Translations under genes and position numbers: made by a program
DNA from: an uncultured Lachnospiraceae bacterium
GTDB lineage: Bacteria; Bacillota; Clostridia; Lachnospirales; Lachnospiraceae
DNA length: 29,267 nucleotides
NCBI GenBank assembly: GCA_910579395.1
Contig: CAJTUC010000042.1
Span: 1-29,267 of the forward strand
Direction: 5' to 3'
Shown: positions 7,330 through 14,537 of the stretch, in pieces
Numbering within the stretch: the first letter of the stretch is position 1
How the letters are laid out: every line of letters begins with the position of its first letter
The notes under the pieces: generated by a model
The model's database searches: none
What the model saw: the letters and a program-made list of their open reading frames with translations, nothing else
What the model was told of the DNA's origin: nothing

Positions 7330-8286
7330 TTAATCTTCTTTTTCCCGAATCGTCGTAATCAGGCCGTCACAGATGCCTTCCACCCGATAGCCGCCGCTTC
7401 CGGCCGGTAAAAAGAAGCTGTCGCCCTTTTGAAATTCCAGCGTTTCTTCCTCATTGGAGATCATACCGTGACCGTCCAGTATCAGGATGCTCATGAAAGA
7501 CGCCTCTGACACACAGCCCCGCATTTCTTTCATCTTGTCTCCGTCCAGTTCCAGCTTATCCACCGTAAAATAATCACAGTCCGCCACATGCGGGTAAAAA
7601 TCTTTACCCTTGTCGGCGGGTTTACGGTTCGTCACATCGAGCGCCTTTTCGATATGAAGCTCTCTTTTCTTTCCGTCGGCGCCGACTCTTCCGTAATCGT
7701 ATACGCGATAGGTCACATTGGAATTCTGCTGGATTTCGGCAAGCAGGATATCCTTACCGATCGCATGAATCGTTCCGGCCTCAATGAAGAACATATCGCC
7801 CCGTTTGACCGGCACCGCTTCCAGCACTTCCGTAAGGGTGTCCTCTTCAATCCTTCTTGCAAATTCTTCTCTGCTGATTTCCTTCCGGAAGCCGAAATAC
7901 AGAAACGCATCTTTTCCGGCATCCATGACATACCACATCTCTGTCTTTCCGTACTGTCCTTCGTTCTTCAGCGCATATTCGTTGTCCGGGTGCACCTGAA
8001 TGGACAAATCCGCCTTTGCATCAATAAATTTGATGAGAATAGGGAACTCTTCAAATCGGCCGCAATTCGTTCCAAGCACGCCTTTTCCCTGTTCCTCTAT
8101 ATACTGCCGGAGCGTCTTTCCGGCATGAACACCGTTTGCGATCGTGGAAGGCGTATCGGGATAACAGGACAGTTCCCAGGATTCCGCCAGGATTTCTCCG
8201 TCGAACTCTTTTCCGTACTCCTCCACCAGCCGGTGTCCGCCCCAGATATAATCTTTAAAGCCCGGCTTTAGTTTTAAAATGCTCAT
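7330..8286 (-). CDS. manA: Mannose-6-phosphate isomerase, class I short form
   Basis: This zinc enzyme of the cupin fold interconverts mannose-6-phosphate and fructose-6-phosphate in the cytoplasm. The 318-residue length is normal for the short Firmicute form. Metal ligands are visible: QVHPD (Gln97, His99), EMWYV (Glu116) and GTIHAIG (His174). The N-terminal KPGFKDYIWGG and the Arg-containing RVYDYGR are also typical. The start is MSILKL at 8284-8286 with a GGAGG ribosome site; an open extension upstream has no such site and runs into the palindromic element. As last gene of the mannan operon it takes mannose-1-phosphate made by the GH130 enzymes, after a phosphomannomutase not present here, into glycolysis. 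Confidence 0.94.
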   Translation of the reverse strand: MSILKLKPGFKDYIWGGHRLVEEYGKEFDGEILAESWELSCYPDTPSTIANGVHAGKTLRQYIEEQGKGVLGTNCGRFEEFPILIKFIDAKADLSIQVHPDNEYALKNEGQYGKTEMWYVMDAGKDAFLYFGFRKEISREEFARRIEEDTLTEVLEAVPVKRGDMFFIEAGTIHAIGKDILLAEIQQNSNVTYRVYDYGRVGADGKKRELHIEKALDVTNRKPADKGKDFYPHVADCDYFTVDKLELDGDKMKEMRGCVSEASFMSILILDGHGMISNEEETLEFQKGDSFFLPAGSGGYRVEGICDGLITTIREKED

Positions 8287-8299
8287 TCTATTCCTCCAT

Positions 8300-8533
8300 G
8301 TCAGAGCAGTCTGCTGCGATGACAATGCGATGAGAAATTCGCGCAGGCGATTTCTCATCTGCAATCAAGGCACATTTGAGGCTCTGACTCAAATTGCCGA
8401 TTCTTTCGCGTGAGAAAGAATTGACTTCGGCAAATCGTAAAACTTCTTGGCGTTTCACCTTCAGGTGAAACTTAAGCACACCTCTGGCGCCACACCGTCA
8501 GGTGTGCTGGCCTTTTAGAAGTTCTTCTCACGC
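8300..8533 (-). repeat. Palindromic intergenic element between esterase and manA
   Basis: Hairpins on the plus strand: a 13-bp stem with one bulge GATGAGAAAT..ATTTCTCATC (8329-8359); GTCAGAGC (8300-8307) with GCTCTGAC (8381-8388) or, as an alternative, ATTTGAG/CTCAAAT (8374-8394); GATTCTTTC/GAAAGAATT (8399-8422). The cloverleaf-like unit has outer stem GCGTGAGAA (8408-8416) with TTCTCACGC (8525-8533). Its long arm is AACTTCT (8441-8447) with AGAAGTT (8517-8523), capped by two hairpins, GTTTCACC/GGTGAAAC (8452-8471) and AGCACACCT/AGGTGTGCT (8475-8508). The TGA stop of the esterase gene lies inside the outer stem. Confidence 0.8.
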
Positions 8534-9787
8534 TATGATCAGAGCCATCAGATAAAACTCCGTATCCTCTTCTGACTCCGTTTCGGGAATGACGATTTCC
8601 ACCGTATGCCTTGTCTTTTCGCCATGATGCAATACCGGCTCCAGATAGAGACAGTCTCCCCAGTCTTCTTCAAAATTACCGTCTAACAGTATTTTCTGCT
8701 TCGTGTTTCCGTCGAAAACCAGTTCCGCACGGACTGCGGGCCGCGCAATCGTCTTTCTGTACTGAACCGCGATGCATGAAGCCTCCACCTCAAAGGTAAT
8801 GGCATCCCCGGCCTTTTTTCCGATCCAGCCGTTCTTAAAATGATCCAGATGGCCGGTCTTTTCCCTTGTATCCGCACGAAAACCCGCGAGTGCCGGGGAA
8901 ATTTCCCGAATCGTCAGCCGTCTGGCATTCTCATATGCGTTGGTCGTCATGGGTGCGGGAAGCGCCGTTTCCGCCGACAGTTCACTCACCAACCCGCTTT
9001 CTGCCGATACCGGCGTCTCGTCTGCCACATTCCCCGCAGACTGTCTGACAGGTTCCTGTCCTGTGCCGCCGCTTACAGGTATCTCTCCTGCATACTCCGA
9101 CGCCTCCAGCCGCTCCTTCACCTGTTCCAGAAAGGCCGTAATCTCCCCCGCCACAAGAGCGTGTCCTTTATCATTCGGATGCAGACCATCCGGTGTCAAC
9201 TCTTCCCTCGTATATTCTCCGGCCTTCATCCTCGTATACACCGTGTCTTTGATGCTCACACAGGGCACATGATACCACTCGCCAACCGTATTATGGTACC
9301 CCTGCGCATTCAGTCCTGTGTCATAATAAACATTGTTCAGCAGCAGTACCGCCGGGGCGGAAGCCCATCCCAGCAGTTTCCGCACGACTCCCTCATAGGT
9401 CTCCCGAAAAAGTGCCGTCTCCGATACTTTCTCACCGAAAGGCGCCGCTGCTTCGCCGTTTTCAACCGGCTCATCTTCTTCCACGGCATCGTTCACACTG
9501 AAATCGACAACAACGAAATCCGGCTGATACATCAGCACATCCGTTACCGCGCGGGACACCCCGTAGTGGGAAGTCGTACCGCCGATACCGCCGTTCACAT
9601 AATGGAACCGCGCCTTTGGAAAAGTTTCCTCCCACCATGTAAATACTCTGGAAGCATAGGTATTCTGCTCTCTGGAAGCAAGACTTCCCTGGGTGATGGA
9701 ACCCCCCAAAAAGCCAATCGTTATTTCGTCCCCCCGCACAGCCCGGCGCATACAATTCTCTAATCTCGTTAAATCCGGTCGATACAT
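8528..9787 (-). CDS. SGNH/GDSL-family carbohydrate esterase (CE17-like architecture), probable mannan acetylesterase
   Basis: The 419-residue protein has an N-terminal SGNH hydrolase domain with block I IGFLGGSITQGS (nucleophile Ser30), block II Gly near 67-70 (NGGIGG), block III DFSVNDA (Asn99) and block V DGLHPND (Asp200, His203). A low-complexity Ser/Thr/Glu/Ala-rich linker (about 235-285) joins it to a C-terminal beta-rich domain (about 290-419) of carbohydrate-binding appearance. SGNH plus C-terminal CBM is the plan of CE17 mannan O-acetylesterases known from Roseburia mannan loci, and the position between GH130_1 and manA fits. No signal peptide is seen, so it should act on imported acetylated oligosaccharides in the cytoplasm. 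Other sugar acetylesterase activity is possible. Confidence 0.82.
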   Translation of the reverse strand: MYRPDLTRLENCMRRAVRGDEITIGFLGGSITQGSLASREQNTYASRVFTWWEETFPKARFHYVNGGIGGTTSHYGVSRAVTDVLMYQPDFVVVDFSVNDAVEEDEPVENGEAAAPFGEKVSETALFRETYEGVVRKLLGWASAPAVLLLNNVYYDTGLNAQGYHNTVGEWYHVPCVSIKDTVYTRMKAGEYTREELTPDGLHPNDKGHALVAGEITAFLEQVKERLEASEYAGEIPVSGGTGQEPVRQSAGNVADETPVSAESGLVSELSAETALPAPMTTNAYENARRLTIREISPALAGFRADTREKTGHLDHFKNGWIGKKAGDAITFEVEASCIAVQYRKTIARPAVRAELVFDGNTKQKILLDGNFEEDWGDCLYLEPVLHHGEKTRHTVEIVIPETESEEDTEFYLMALIIA

Positions 9788-9952
9788 CCTACATTTCCTC
9801 TTTTATTTCCTCAAAAACCCCTTCATTATATGGCATGATTTCCATGCAGGTTCCCCTTAATATCCCATTCATTCTGCCAGCCATGCCGCCTGCAATTCCA
9901 CAAACAATTCATGCTGAATGGCCCGACAAGAGCATTCTTAGAACATAATCCT

Positions 9953-10063
9953 GGAAGAATCGCGTCAGCGATTCTTTCGTGTGAGAAAGGTACGCTCTGC
10001 GGACCGTAGAAGTTCTTGGCGTCTCGTCCTAAGATGAGACATCTTTAGAACTTCTTCTCACAC
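9953..10063 (-). repeat. Palindromic intergenic element between GH130_1 and esterase
   Basis: This is the cleanest copy. GGAAGAATCGC/GCGATTCTTTC (9953-9978, one G-T) lies beside a cloverleaf-like unit. Its outer stem is GTGTGAGAA (9979-9987) with TTCTCACAC (10055-10063). Arm 1 is GGTACGC/GCGGACC (9989-10005, one mismatch). Arm 2 is AGAAGTTCT (10008-10016) with AGAACTTCT (10047-10055), capped by GTCTCGTC/GATGAGAC (10021-10040, one G-T on the plus strand). The last codons of GH130_1, ending in Cys-Glu-Lys-Lys-Phe-stop, are encoded by the element itself. The remaining 9788-9952 shows no other structure beyond the esterase leader. Confidence 0.85.
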
Positions 10064-11229
10064 TTTTCCAACAGTTCCAGATTCTTCCGAATCAATTCAC
10101 ATCTCTGCTTCACGCAGTCGGGTGAGCGGTGTGGATCCTGCGGTGTGTTGAAGAGATAATCTTCGATTTTATCAATCGTCGTCGTCGCCACGTGCATCCG
10201 CGTATCACAGGACGCATAATATAGGTAAATATCGCCGTTTTCCCGCGCGACTGCGCCGTTGGTAAAGACCACGTTGGAAACGTCCCCTACACGTTCTTTG
10301 CCAAAAGGAACCAGGAATACGCCGGAAGGCTCTGCTATCACTTTGGAAGGGTCCTTTAAATCCGTTCCGAACATATAGAGCACATACCGAAGACCCGCCG
10401 CCGTGTTTCGAACGCCATGTGCAAAATGAATCCAGCATTTCTTTCCTTTGATCGGCACGGCGCCCGCTCCGTTCTTGGACTCCGTGATCGTATGGTAAAT
10501 CCTCCTGCTGATGATCTTTTCTTCGTCAATCACGGCATGCTCAATGTCTTCGCACAATCCGAAACCGATTCCGCCGCCGCTTCCCGTTTCGATAAATCCG
10601 TCCATCGGCCTTGTATAGAAAGCGTATTTGCCATCGACAAACTCCGGATGCAGAGCGACATTGCGCTGCTGCGGGGACTGCAGGGTCTTTAAATTGTCCA
10701 GCCGTTCCCACTTTTTCAAATCCTTCGTCCTGACGATTCCCGCTTCCGCTACCGCCGCCGACAGGTCTGGATTCTCCCTGTCTTTACTCTCCGAACAGAA
10801 AACGCCGTAAATCCAGCCGTCCTCATGCTGTGTCAGACGCATATCGTATACGTTCGTCTCCTCCGGGCAGGTATCCGGCAGTTCCACCGGATAATCCCAG
10901 AAATGAAAGCCGTCGATGCCGCTTTCGCTCTCCGCCACCGCAAAGAAAGATTTCCTGTCGTTCCCTTCCACCCGGACTACCAGATGATATTTCCCGTTCA
11001 GATAGATGGCGCCGGAGTTCATCACCGCATTGATGCCGAGCCGCTCCATAAAATACGGATTAGTCTCTTCATTCAGGTCATACCGCCAGTGTACAGGCGC
11101 AAAGCCGCGGGTCAGCACCGGATATTCATATCTGTCATAGATACCGTTGTAGTAATCGCTCTTGCGGTTTTTCGCCGCCACCAGCCTGTCAACCTTCGCC
11201 TTCTCCACATAATATTGTTTATGAATCAT
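10045..11229 (-). CDS. GH130 subfamily 1 phosphorylase, probable 4-O-beta-D-mannosyl-D-glucose phosphorylase
   Basis: GH130_1 enzymes phosphorolyse beta-1,4-mannosyl-glucose to mannose-1-phosphate and glucose in the cytoplasm. The 394-residue protein has the family hallmarks NPYFMERLGINAVMNSGAI, VVRVEGNDRKSFFAVAES and VYDMRL, where Asp129 is the expected general acid, and a later HPEFVDGKYAFYTRP and GIGFGLCEDI. Start is MIHKQYY at 11227-11229, with GGAGG five bases upstream; longer in-frame starts lack a site. The C-terminus KCEKKF is encoded within the palindromic element. It sits between GH130_2 and the esterase; the two GH130 types together are the core of beta-mannan catabolism in gut Firmicutes. 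Exact substrate is inferred from subfamily resemblance. Confidence 0.9.
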   Translation of the reverse strand: MIHKQYYVEKAKVDRLVAAKNRKSDYYNGIYDRYEYPVLTRGFAPVHWRYDLNEETNPYFMERLGINAVMNSGAIYLNGKYHLVVRVEGNDRKSFFAVAESESGIDGFHFWDYPVELPDTCPEETNVYDMRLTQHEDGWIYGVFCSESKDRENPDLSAAVAEAGIVRTKDLKKWERLDNLKTLQSPQQRNVALHPEFVDGKYAFYTRPMDGFIETGSGGGIGFGLCEDIEHAVIDEEKIISRRIYHTITESKNGAGAVPIKGKKCWIHFAHGVRNTAAGLRYVLYMFGTDLKDPSKVIAEPSGVFLVPFGKERVGDVSNVVFTNGAVARENGDIYLYYASCDTRMHVATTTIDKIEDYLFNTPQDPHRSPDCVKQRCELIRKNLELLEKCEKKF

Positions 11230-11249
11230 GTTTTCCTCCATTCCAAAGC

Positions 11250-11389
11250 GTTTCACGCTGAGGACGCGAGCAGAATTTCAGATTCTGCTCTGCGATTAAC
11301 GGAATTTGTGGCGCTTTGGCACAAATTCCTGGTTAAATAAATTGCTCATCAGAGAATTTATTCAACCTTACCCTCCAACAAGGTGAAAC
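11250..11389 (-). repeat. Palindromic intergenic segment between the two GH130 genes
   Basis: Three strong hairpins follow one another: GAGCAGAAT/ATTCTGCTC (11268-11290, perfect), GGAATTTGTG/CACAAATTCC (11301-11329, perfect, extended by TTAAC/GTTAA), and GGTTAAATAAATT/AATTTATTCAACC (11331-11367, one mismatch). An outer stem GTTTCAC (11250-11256) with GTGAAAC (11383-11389) closes the set and touches the TAG stop of GH130_2. It has the same positional plan as the other elements but lacks the AGAAGTTCT arm. Confidence 0.7.
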
Positions 11390-12411
11390 TATCTCTTTCC
11401 GATTTCCGTATCCGAACTGCTGACAACGCTGTGCTCTTTGATGTAATCGACAATCTCATCCACCTGCGTAAACGCAAGCCCAACATAGGTATCCGCCGCG
11501 CCATAGTAAATCGCAATTCTTCCGGTCTCTGCATCCTGCATCGTCGCACACGGGAACGTAACATTGGGAACAAATCCTCTCTCCTCATACCACTCTTCCG
11601 GCGTCAGCAGGAAGTTCTCACAACGATATTTTACGACCGACGGATTATCGATATCCAGAATCGCTCCGCCGACACTGTATACATAGCCGTTGCAGGTTCC
11701 GGTCACGCCGTGGTAGAACAAAAGCCAGCCTTCGCTCGTCTCAATCGGCGCTGCGCCGCCGCCAATCTTCACATTCTCCCACCATTCATCGCATTTTCCC
11801 ATCACATGACGGTGTTTTCCCCAATAGACCATATCCGGACTTTCGGAAAGGAAAATATCACCGAAAGGCGTATGACCGCTGTCACTCGGACGAGACAGCA
11901 TCAGGAAATTCCCGTTCACTTTTCGCGGGAAAAGAACCGCGTTTCTGTTAAAGGGCAGGAACGGATTTTCAATTCTGGTAAAAGTCTTGAAGTCGGTCGT
12001 TCTTGCCATACCAATCGCCGCGCCGTAAAAATCCTGGCACCAGATGATATAATATGTATCTTCTATTTTCACAAGTCTCGGGTCATAAGCGTACTTGGGC
12101 ATGAAATCATTGCCGTCCTCATCCTTAAAAGGAATCTTATTCTCGTCAAATTCCCAATGGATCCCATCTTTGCTCCTTCCGAGATAAATATACGGAATGC
12201 CGTTTGTCTGTTCTCCGCGGAAAACGCCGATGAACGCGTCTTCATATGGCATGACCGCGCTGTTGAAAATACGCGCGATTCCCTTTGACGGATTGCGCCC
12301 GATGACCGGGTTTTCGCTGTATCTCCATACCGGCGCGCCGCCTAAGTCCGCCGGTTTTTCCTGCCACGGAATGTTCGATGCGGAAATTCCATAAATTTCT
12401 ACTTTGCTCAT
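11389..12411 (-). CDS. GH130 subfamily 2 phosphorylase, probable beta-1,4-manno-oligosaccharide phosphorylase
   Basis: GH130_2 enzymes release mannose-1-phosphate from the non-reducing end of beta-1,4-manno-oligosaccharides. The 340-residue product shows IPWQEKP, VWRYSENPVIGRNP, RIFNSAVMPYEDAFIGVFR, the acid residue Asp110 in KYAYDPRLVKIEDTYYIIWC, and GGGAAPIETSEGWLLFYHGV. These match the RaMP2/RiGH130_2 type as I remember it. No signal peptide, so cytoplasmic. It is the first enzyme gene after the two permeases. A GAAGGGG ribosome site precedes the ATG at 12409-12411. Family is certain; chain-length preference is inferred. Confidence 0.9.
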   Translation of the reverse strand: MSKVEIYGISASNIPWQEKPADLGGAPVWRYSENPVIGRNPSKGIARIFNSAVMPYEDAFIGVFRGEQTNGIPYIYLGRSKDGIHWEFDENKIPFKDEDGNDFMPKYAYDPRLVKIEDTYYIIWCQDFYGAAIGMARTTDFKTFTRIENPFLPFNRNAVLFPRKVNGNFLMLSRPSDSGHTPFGDIFLSESPDMVYWGKHRHVMGKCDEWWENVKIGGGAAPIETSEGWLLFYHGVTGTCNGYVYSVGGAILDIDNPSVVKYRCENFLLTPEEWYEERGFVPNVTFPCATMQDAETGRIAIYYGAADTYVGLAFTQVDEIVDYIKEHSVVSSSDTEIGKR

Positions 12412-12482
12412 GTCAGTTACCCCTTCTTTCTTTTAACCTTTTAACTTTATCTTCCTTACTGCATTTCAATCACCAACCAGAC

Positions 12483-12576
12483 AAAATACTCCATCGGATG
12501 AATGCCTTACGGGAAAATACTCCGCCGGATGAATGCCCAACGGAAGAATGCTCCTCCACTGAAAGAATGCCCGTTG
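12483..12576. repeat. 31-bp tandem repeat, about three degenerate units
   Basis: Units start at 12483, 12514 and 12545. The first two share AAAATACTCC, CGGATGAATGCC and ACGG; the third keeps the spacing but diverges after AGAATGCTCC and leads into the GAATGCCC hairpin at 12562. It lies in the 200-base gap between the second permease and GH130_2. Confidence 0.7.
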
Positions 12577-12624
12577 GGCATTCTTTTGGTTGAAGAAGAC
12601 TTGCCAAGCAAGTCTTCTTCAACC
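12562..12624 (-). repeat. Two perfect palindromes between permease and GH130_2 (element variant)
   Basis: AAAGAATGCCC/GGGCATTCTTT (12562-12586, 11 bp, loop GTT) is followed by GGTTGAAGAAGACTTGC (12588-12604) with a perfect 17-bp complement (12608-12624, loop CAA). The permease stop codon lies inside the second stem. The GAATGCCC/GGGCATTC stem recurs at 6028-6050 and, imperfectly, at 20141-20163. On the minus strand the second stem is followed by CAAAAG, not a T-run, so it looks like an attenuator or processing/stability hairpin rather than a full terminator. Confidence 0.75.
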
Positions 12625-13461
12625 TTTTACCGCACCGGAAGCAAGACCGCCGTATACCTGTTTCTGGAACACGATAAAGATGATCAGAATCGGAATGATC
12701 GTGATCAGCACACCGGCACAGATATAATTATACTGGCTTCCATACGGGCCTGTAAAGGTATACAACGCTGTCGATATCGTTTTCAGTTCTTTGGACTGCA
12801 GATACAGGTTTGCAGCATAGTATTCGTTATATACACCCACACCCTTTAATACGAGCGTCGTCATGATCGCCGGTTTTAAGAGCGGCAGAAGAATCTTAAA
12901 GAAAACGCCGAAGTAGGTGCAGCCATCAATGATTGCCGATTCATCCAGCGAAGTCGGCAGGTTTTCGAAGAACTGTAAAAAGATATAAATGGAGATGATA
13001 TCCGTCCCCATCAGACAGATCATATAACCATACAGGTGATTGATCAAATGCAGAGAATTCATAATTTCATAAATCGTTACCTGCATTGCAATACCGGGAA
13101 GCAGCGCTGCAAACATGAACAGATTCCGAATAAATCCATTCCCGACAAACTTAAAACGGTTCAAGACATACGCGATCATAGAACTTACCAATACGGAAGC
13201 CGCGAGAACGACTACCAGAACAAGCGCCGTATTGAAGAAACCGCGGAGCATATTTGCCTGTATGAATGCCACTTTGAAGTTTTCAAAATACAGAAAGCTC
13301 TTCGGGAGCGCCAGCGCTGATGTCGTCTGGTATTCTTCCTCTGTCTTAAAGGCCGTGAACACACATACGACGACCGGGATTACCGCAATGACTGCAGCCA
13401 TTACCAGCATGACATACTTAAAGATTGAAAACAATATCGATTTTGTACGATTCTTATTCAT
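12619..13461 (-). CDS. Carbohydrate ABC transporter permease (MalG/AraQ type)
   Basis: The 280-residue inner-membrane protein has six predicted hydrophobic segments (first at about 12-33, YVMLVMAAVIAVIPVVVCVF) and the permease EAA loop, here LDESAIIDGCTYFGVFFKILLPLL, which contacts the ATPase. Its C-terminus KQVYGGLASGAVKG is characteristic of MalG-type sugar permeases. It follows the MalF-type permease by 15 bases with GGGGG before the start. It should form the channel with the upstream permease for beta-manno-oligosaccharides bound by the lipoprotein. No ATPase gene is nearby, so a shared MsmK-like ATPase is expected elsewhere. Confidence 0.93.
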   Translation of the reverse strand: MNKNRTKSILFSIFKYVMLVMAAVIAVIPVVVCVFTAFKTEEEYQTTSALALPKSFLYFENFKVAFIQANMLRGFFNTALVLVVVLAASVLVSSMIAYVLNRFKFVGNGFIRNLFMFAALLPGIAMQVTIYEIMNSLHLINHLYGYMICLMGTDIISIYIFLQFFENLPTSLDESAIIDGCTYFGVFFKILLPLLKPAIMTTLVLKGVGVYNEYYAANLYLQSKELKTISTALYTFTGPYGSQYNYICAGVLITIIPILIIFIVFQKQVYGGLASGAVKG

Positions 13462-13476
13462 TACAGCTACCCCCTT

Positions 13477-14475
13477 CTATCGTGAACCCTTGTTCATTTT
13501 CATCTGCTTTTTCTTACGCCTTACCGCCGCCTTGGATTCATCGTCGGTCCCGTCATCGAATACATACGCGAAGAACAGTTTCTGCGCCACCGTACAAAGA
13601 ATGATGATAATGAGCAGTACGATCGCCATCGCACTCGCAAGTCCTACTTTCTGGTTCTCGTGCGCCAGTCTGTTCATGATAACGAAATAAGTACCCGTGC
13701 CCATCGTACCGTTCGTGATAACGTAAGGCGGCTCGAATGCGCTCAGGGAACCGCTGATCGACAGAATCAGATTCAAAACAACGATTGATTTGATACTCGG
13801 CAGAATGATGTATTTGAACTGATGCCATTTGTTTGCCCCATCCAGAGAAGCCGCCTCATAAAGATTCGCATCCACGGACATCATTGCTCCTAAAAATAAG
13901 ATCATATTCTGCCCTGTGTATCTCCATACTGACGTAGCCGCCAGCGATATATTATTAATTTTTGTGTCCTGCAGCCAGTACGGAATATTTTCCTCCGCAA
14001 CGCCGAACAGCGCGACGATGGAATCGAGAACATATCCTCTGGCATAGAAAAATTTAAAGATAAAACCGATCGCGATACCGGAAATCAAATAAGGGAAGAA
14101 CATCGCCGCCTTGAATACGCTTTCTCCCTTTACCTTAAAGACCATCAGCGTCGCAAAGAACAAAGCGAGCGCCAGCTGGATGACCGCACCTCCCATATAG
14201 TAGATACTGACGAGCAATGCTTTGAAAATTTCCGGCCGGTTGAATACTTCCACATAATTTTTCAGGCCCACAAAAGTACGTTTTCCGATGTATTTCATAT
14301 TGTAGAAACTGAACTGTACCATTTTACCAAACGGTATATAAGTGAACATAAGCAGTAAAAGCAGCGGTACGAACATAAATGTAAAAATGACTAAAAATCT
14401 CTGGACTTTTCTGCTTCTGAACCATTCCCCAAAAGTTTTATCAGACTTTGCGCCTGCCATTTTTTCTTTACCCAT
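13477..14475 (-). CDS. Carbohydrate ABC transporter permease (MalF/UgpA type)
   Basis: The 332-residue membrane protein has six hydrophobic segments starting with FLVIFTFMFVPLLLLLMFTYIPF and the EAA loop LYEAASLDGANKWHQFKYIILPSI. A charged cytoplasmic tail (DDESKAAVRRKKKQMKMNKG) ends the protein. I chose ATG at 14473-14475 because AAGGAG lies six bases upstream; an in-frame TTG at 14491-14493 would add six residues but would put the ribosome site inside the coding sequence. It is the second gene of the operon, after a stable hairpin that follows the solute-binding protein gene. Confidence 0.93.
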   Translation of the reverse strand: MGKEKMAGAKSDKTFGEWFRSRKVQRFLVIFTFMFVPLLLLLMFTYIPFGKMVQFSFYNMKYIGKRTFVGLKNYVEVFNRPEIFKALLVSIYYMGGAVIQLALALFFATLMVFKVKGESVFKAAMFFPYLISGIAIGFIFKFFYARGYVLDSIVALFGVAEENIPYWLQDTKINNISLAATSVWRYTGQNMILFLGAMMSVDANLYEAASLDGANKWHQFKYIILPSIKSIVVLNLILSISGSLSAFEPPYVITNGTMGTGTYFVIMNRLAHENQKVGLASAMAIVLLIIIILCTVAQKLFFAYVFDDGTDDESKAAVRRKKKQMKMNKGSR

Positions 14476-14498
14476 AGTCTTCTCCTTTTTCAACAGAT

Positions 14499-14523
14499 AA
14501 GGCGGCGCGCGGTGCGCCGCCTT
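14499..14523. promoter_or_regulatory. GC-rich intercistronic hairpin between solute-binding protein and permease genes
   Basis: AAGGCGGCGC (14499-14508) pairs perfectly with GCGCCGCCTT (14514-14523). In the operon direction no T-run follows, so it should lower read-through or protect the upstream message, giving more binding protein than permease, as is common in sugar ABC operons. TTTT follows it on the plus strand. Confidence 0.7.
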
Positions 14524-14537
14524 TTAGTCATACTGTT

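Noticed and set aside
8287..8364. N-terminal extension of ManA
   Set aside because: The extra residues come from the palindromic element, and a GGAGG site sits directly before MSILKL.
8840..9763. Long plus-strand open frame (307 codons) opposite the esterase gene
   Set aside because: It is rich in Arg, His, Cys and Ser without any domain, lacks a ribosome site and mirrors the esterase codons; the minus frame has clear catalytic motifs.
9979..10063. Integron attC site
   Set aside because: The long imperfect palindrome at gene ends recalls attC, but there is no integrase, no conserved GTTRRRY ends, and genes form a coherent operon rather than cassettes.
11383..12288. Plus-strand open frame of 301 codons opposite GH130_2
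   Set aside because: Composition is that of a reverse-strand shadow, with no family features; GH130_2 on the other strand is unmistakable.
14476..14493. TTG start for the MalF-type permease
   Set aside because: It would place the AAGGAG site within the coding sequence; the ATG at 14473-14475 has the site at correct spacing.
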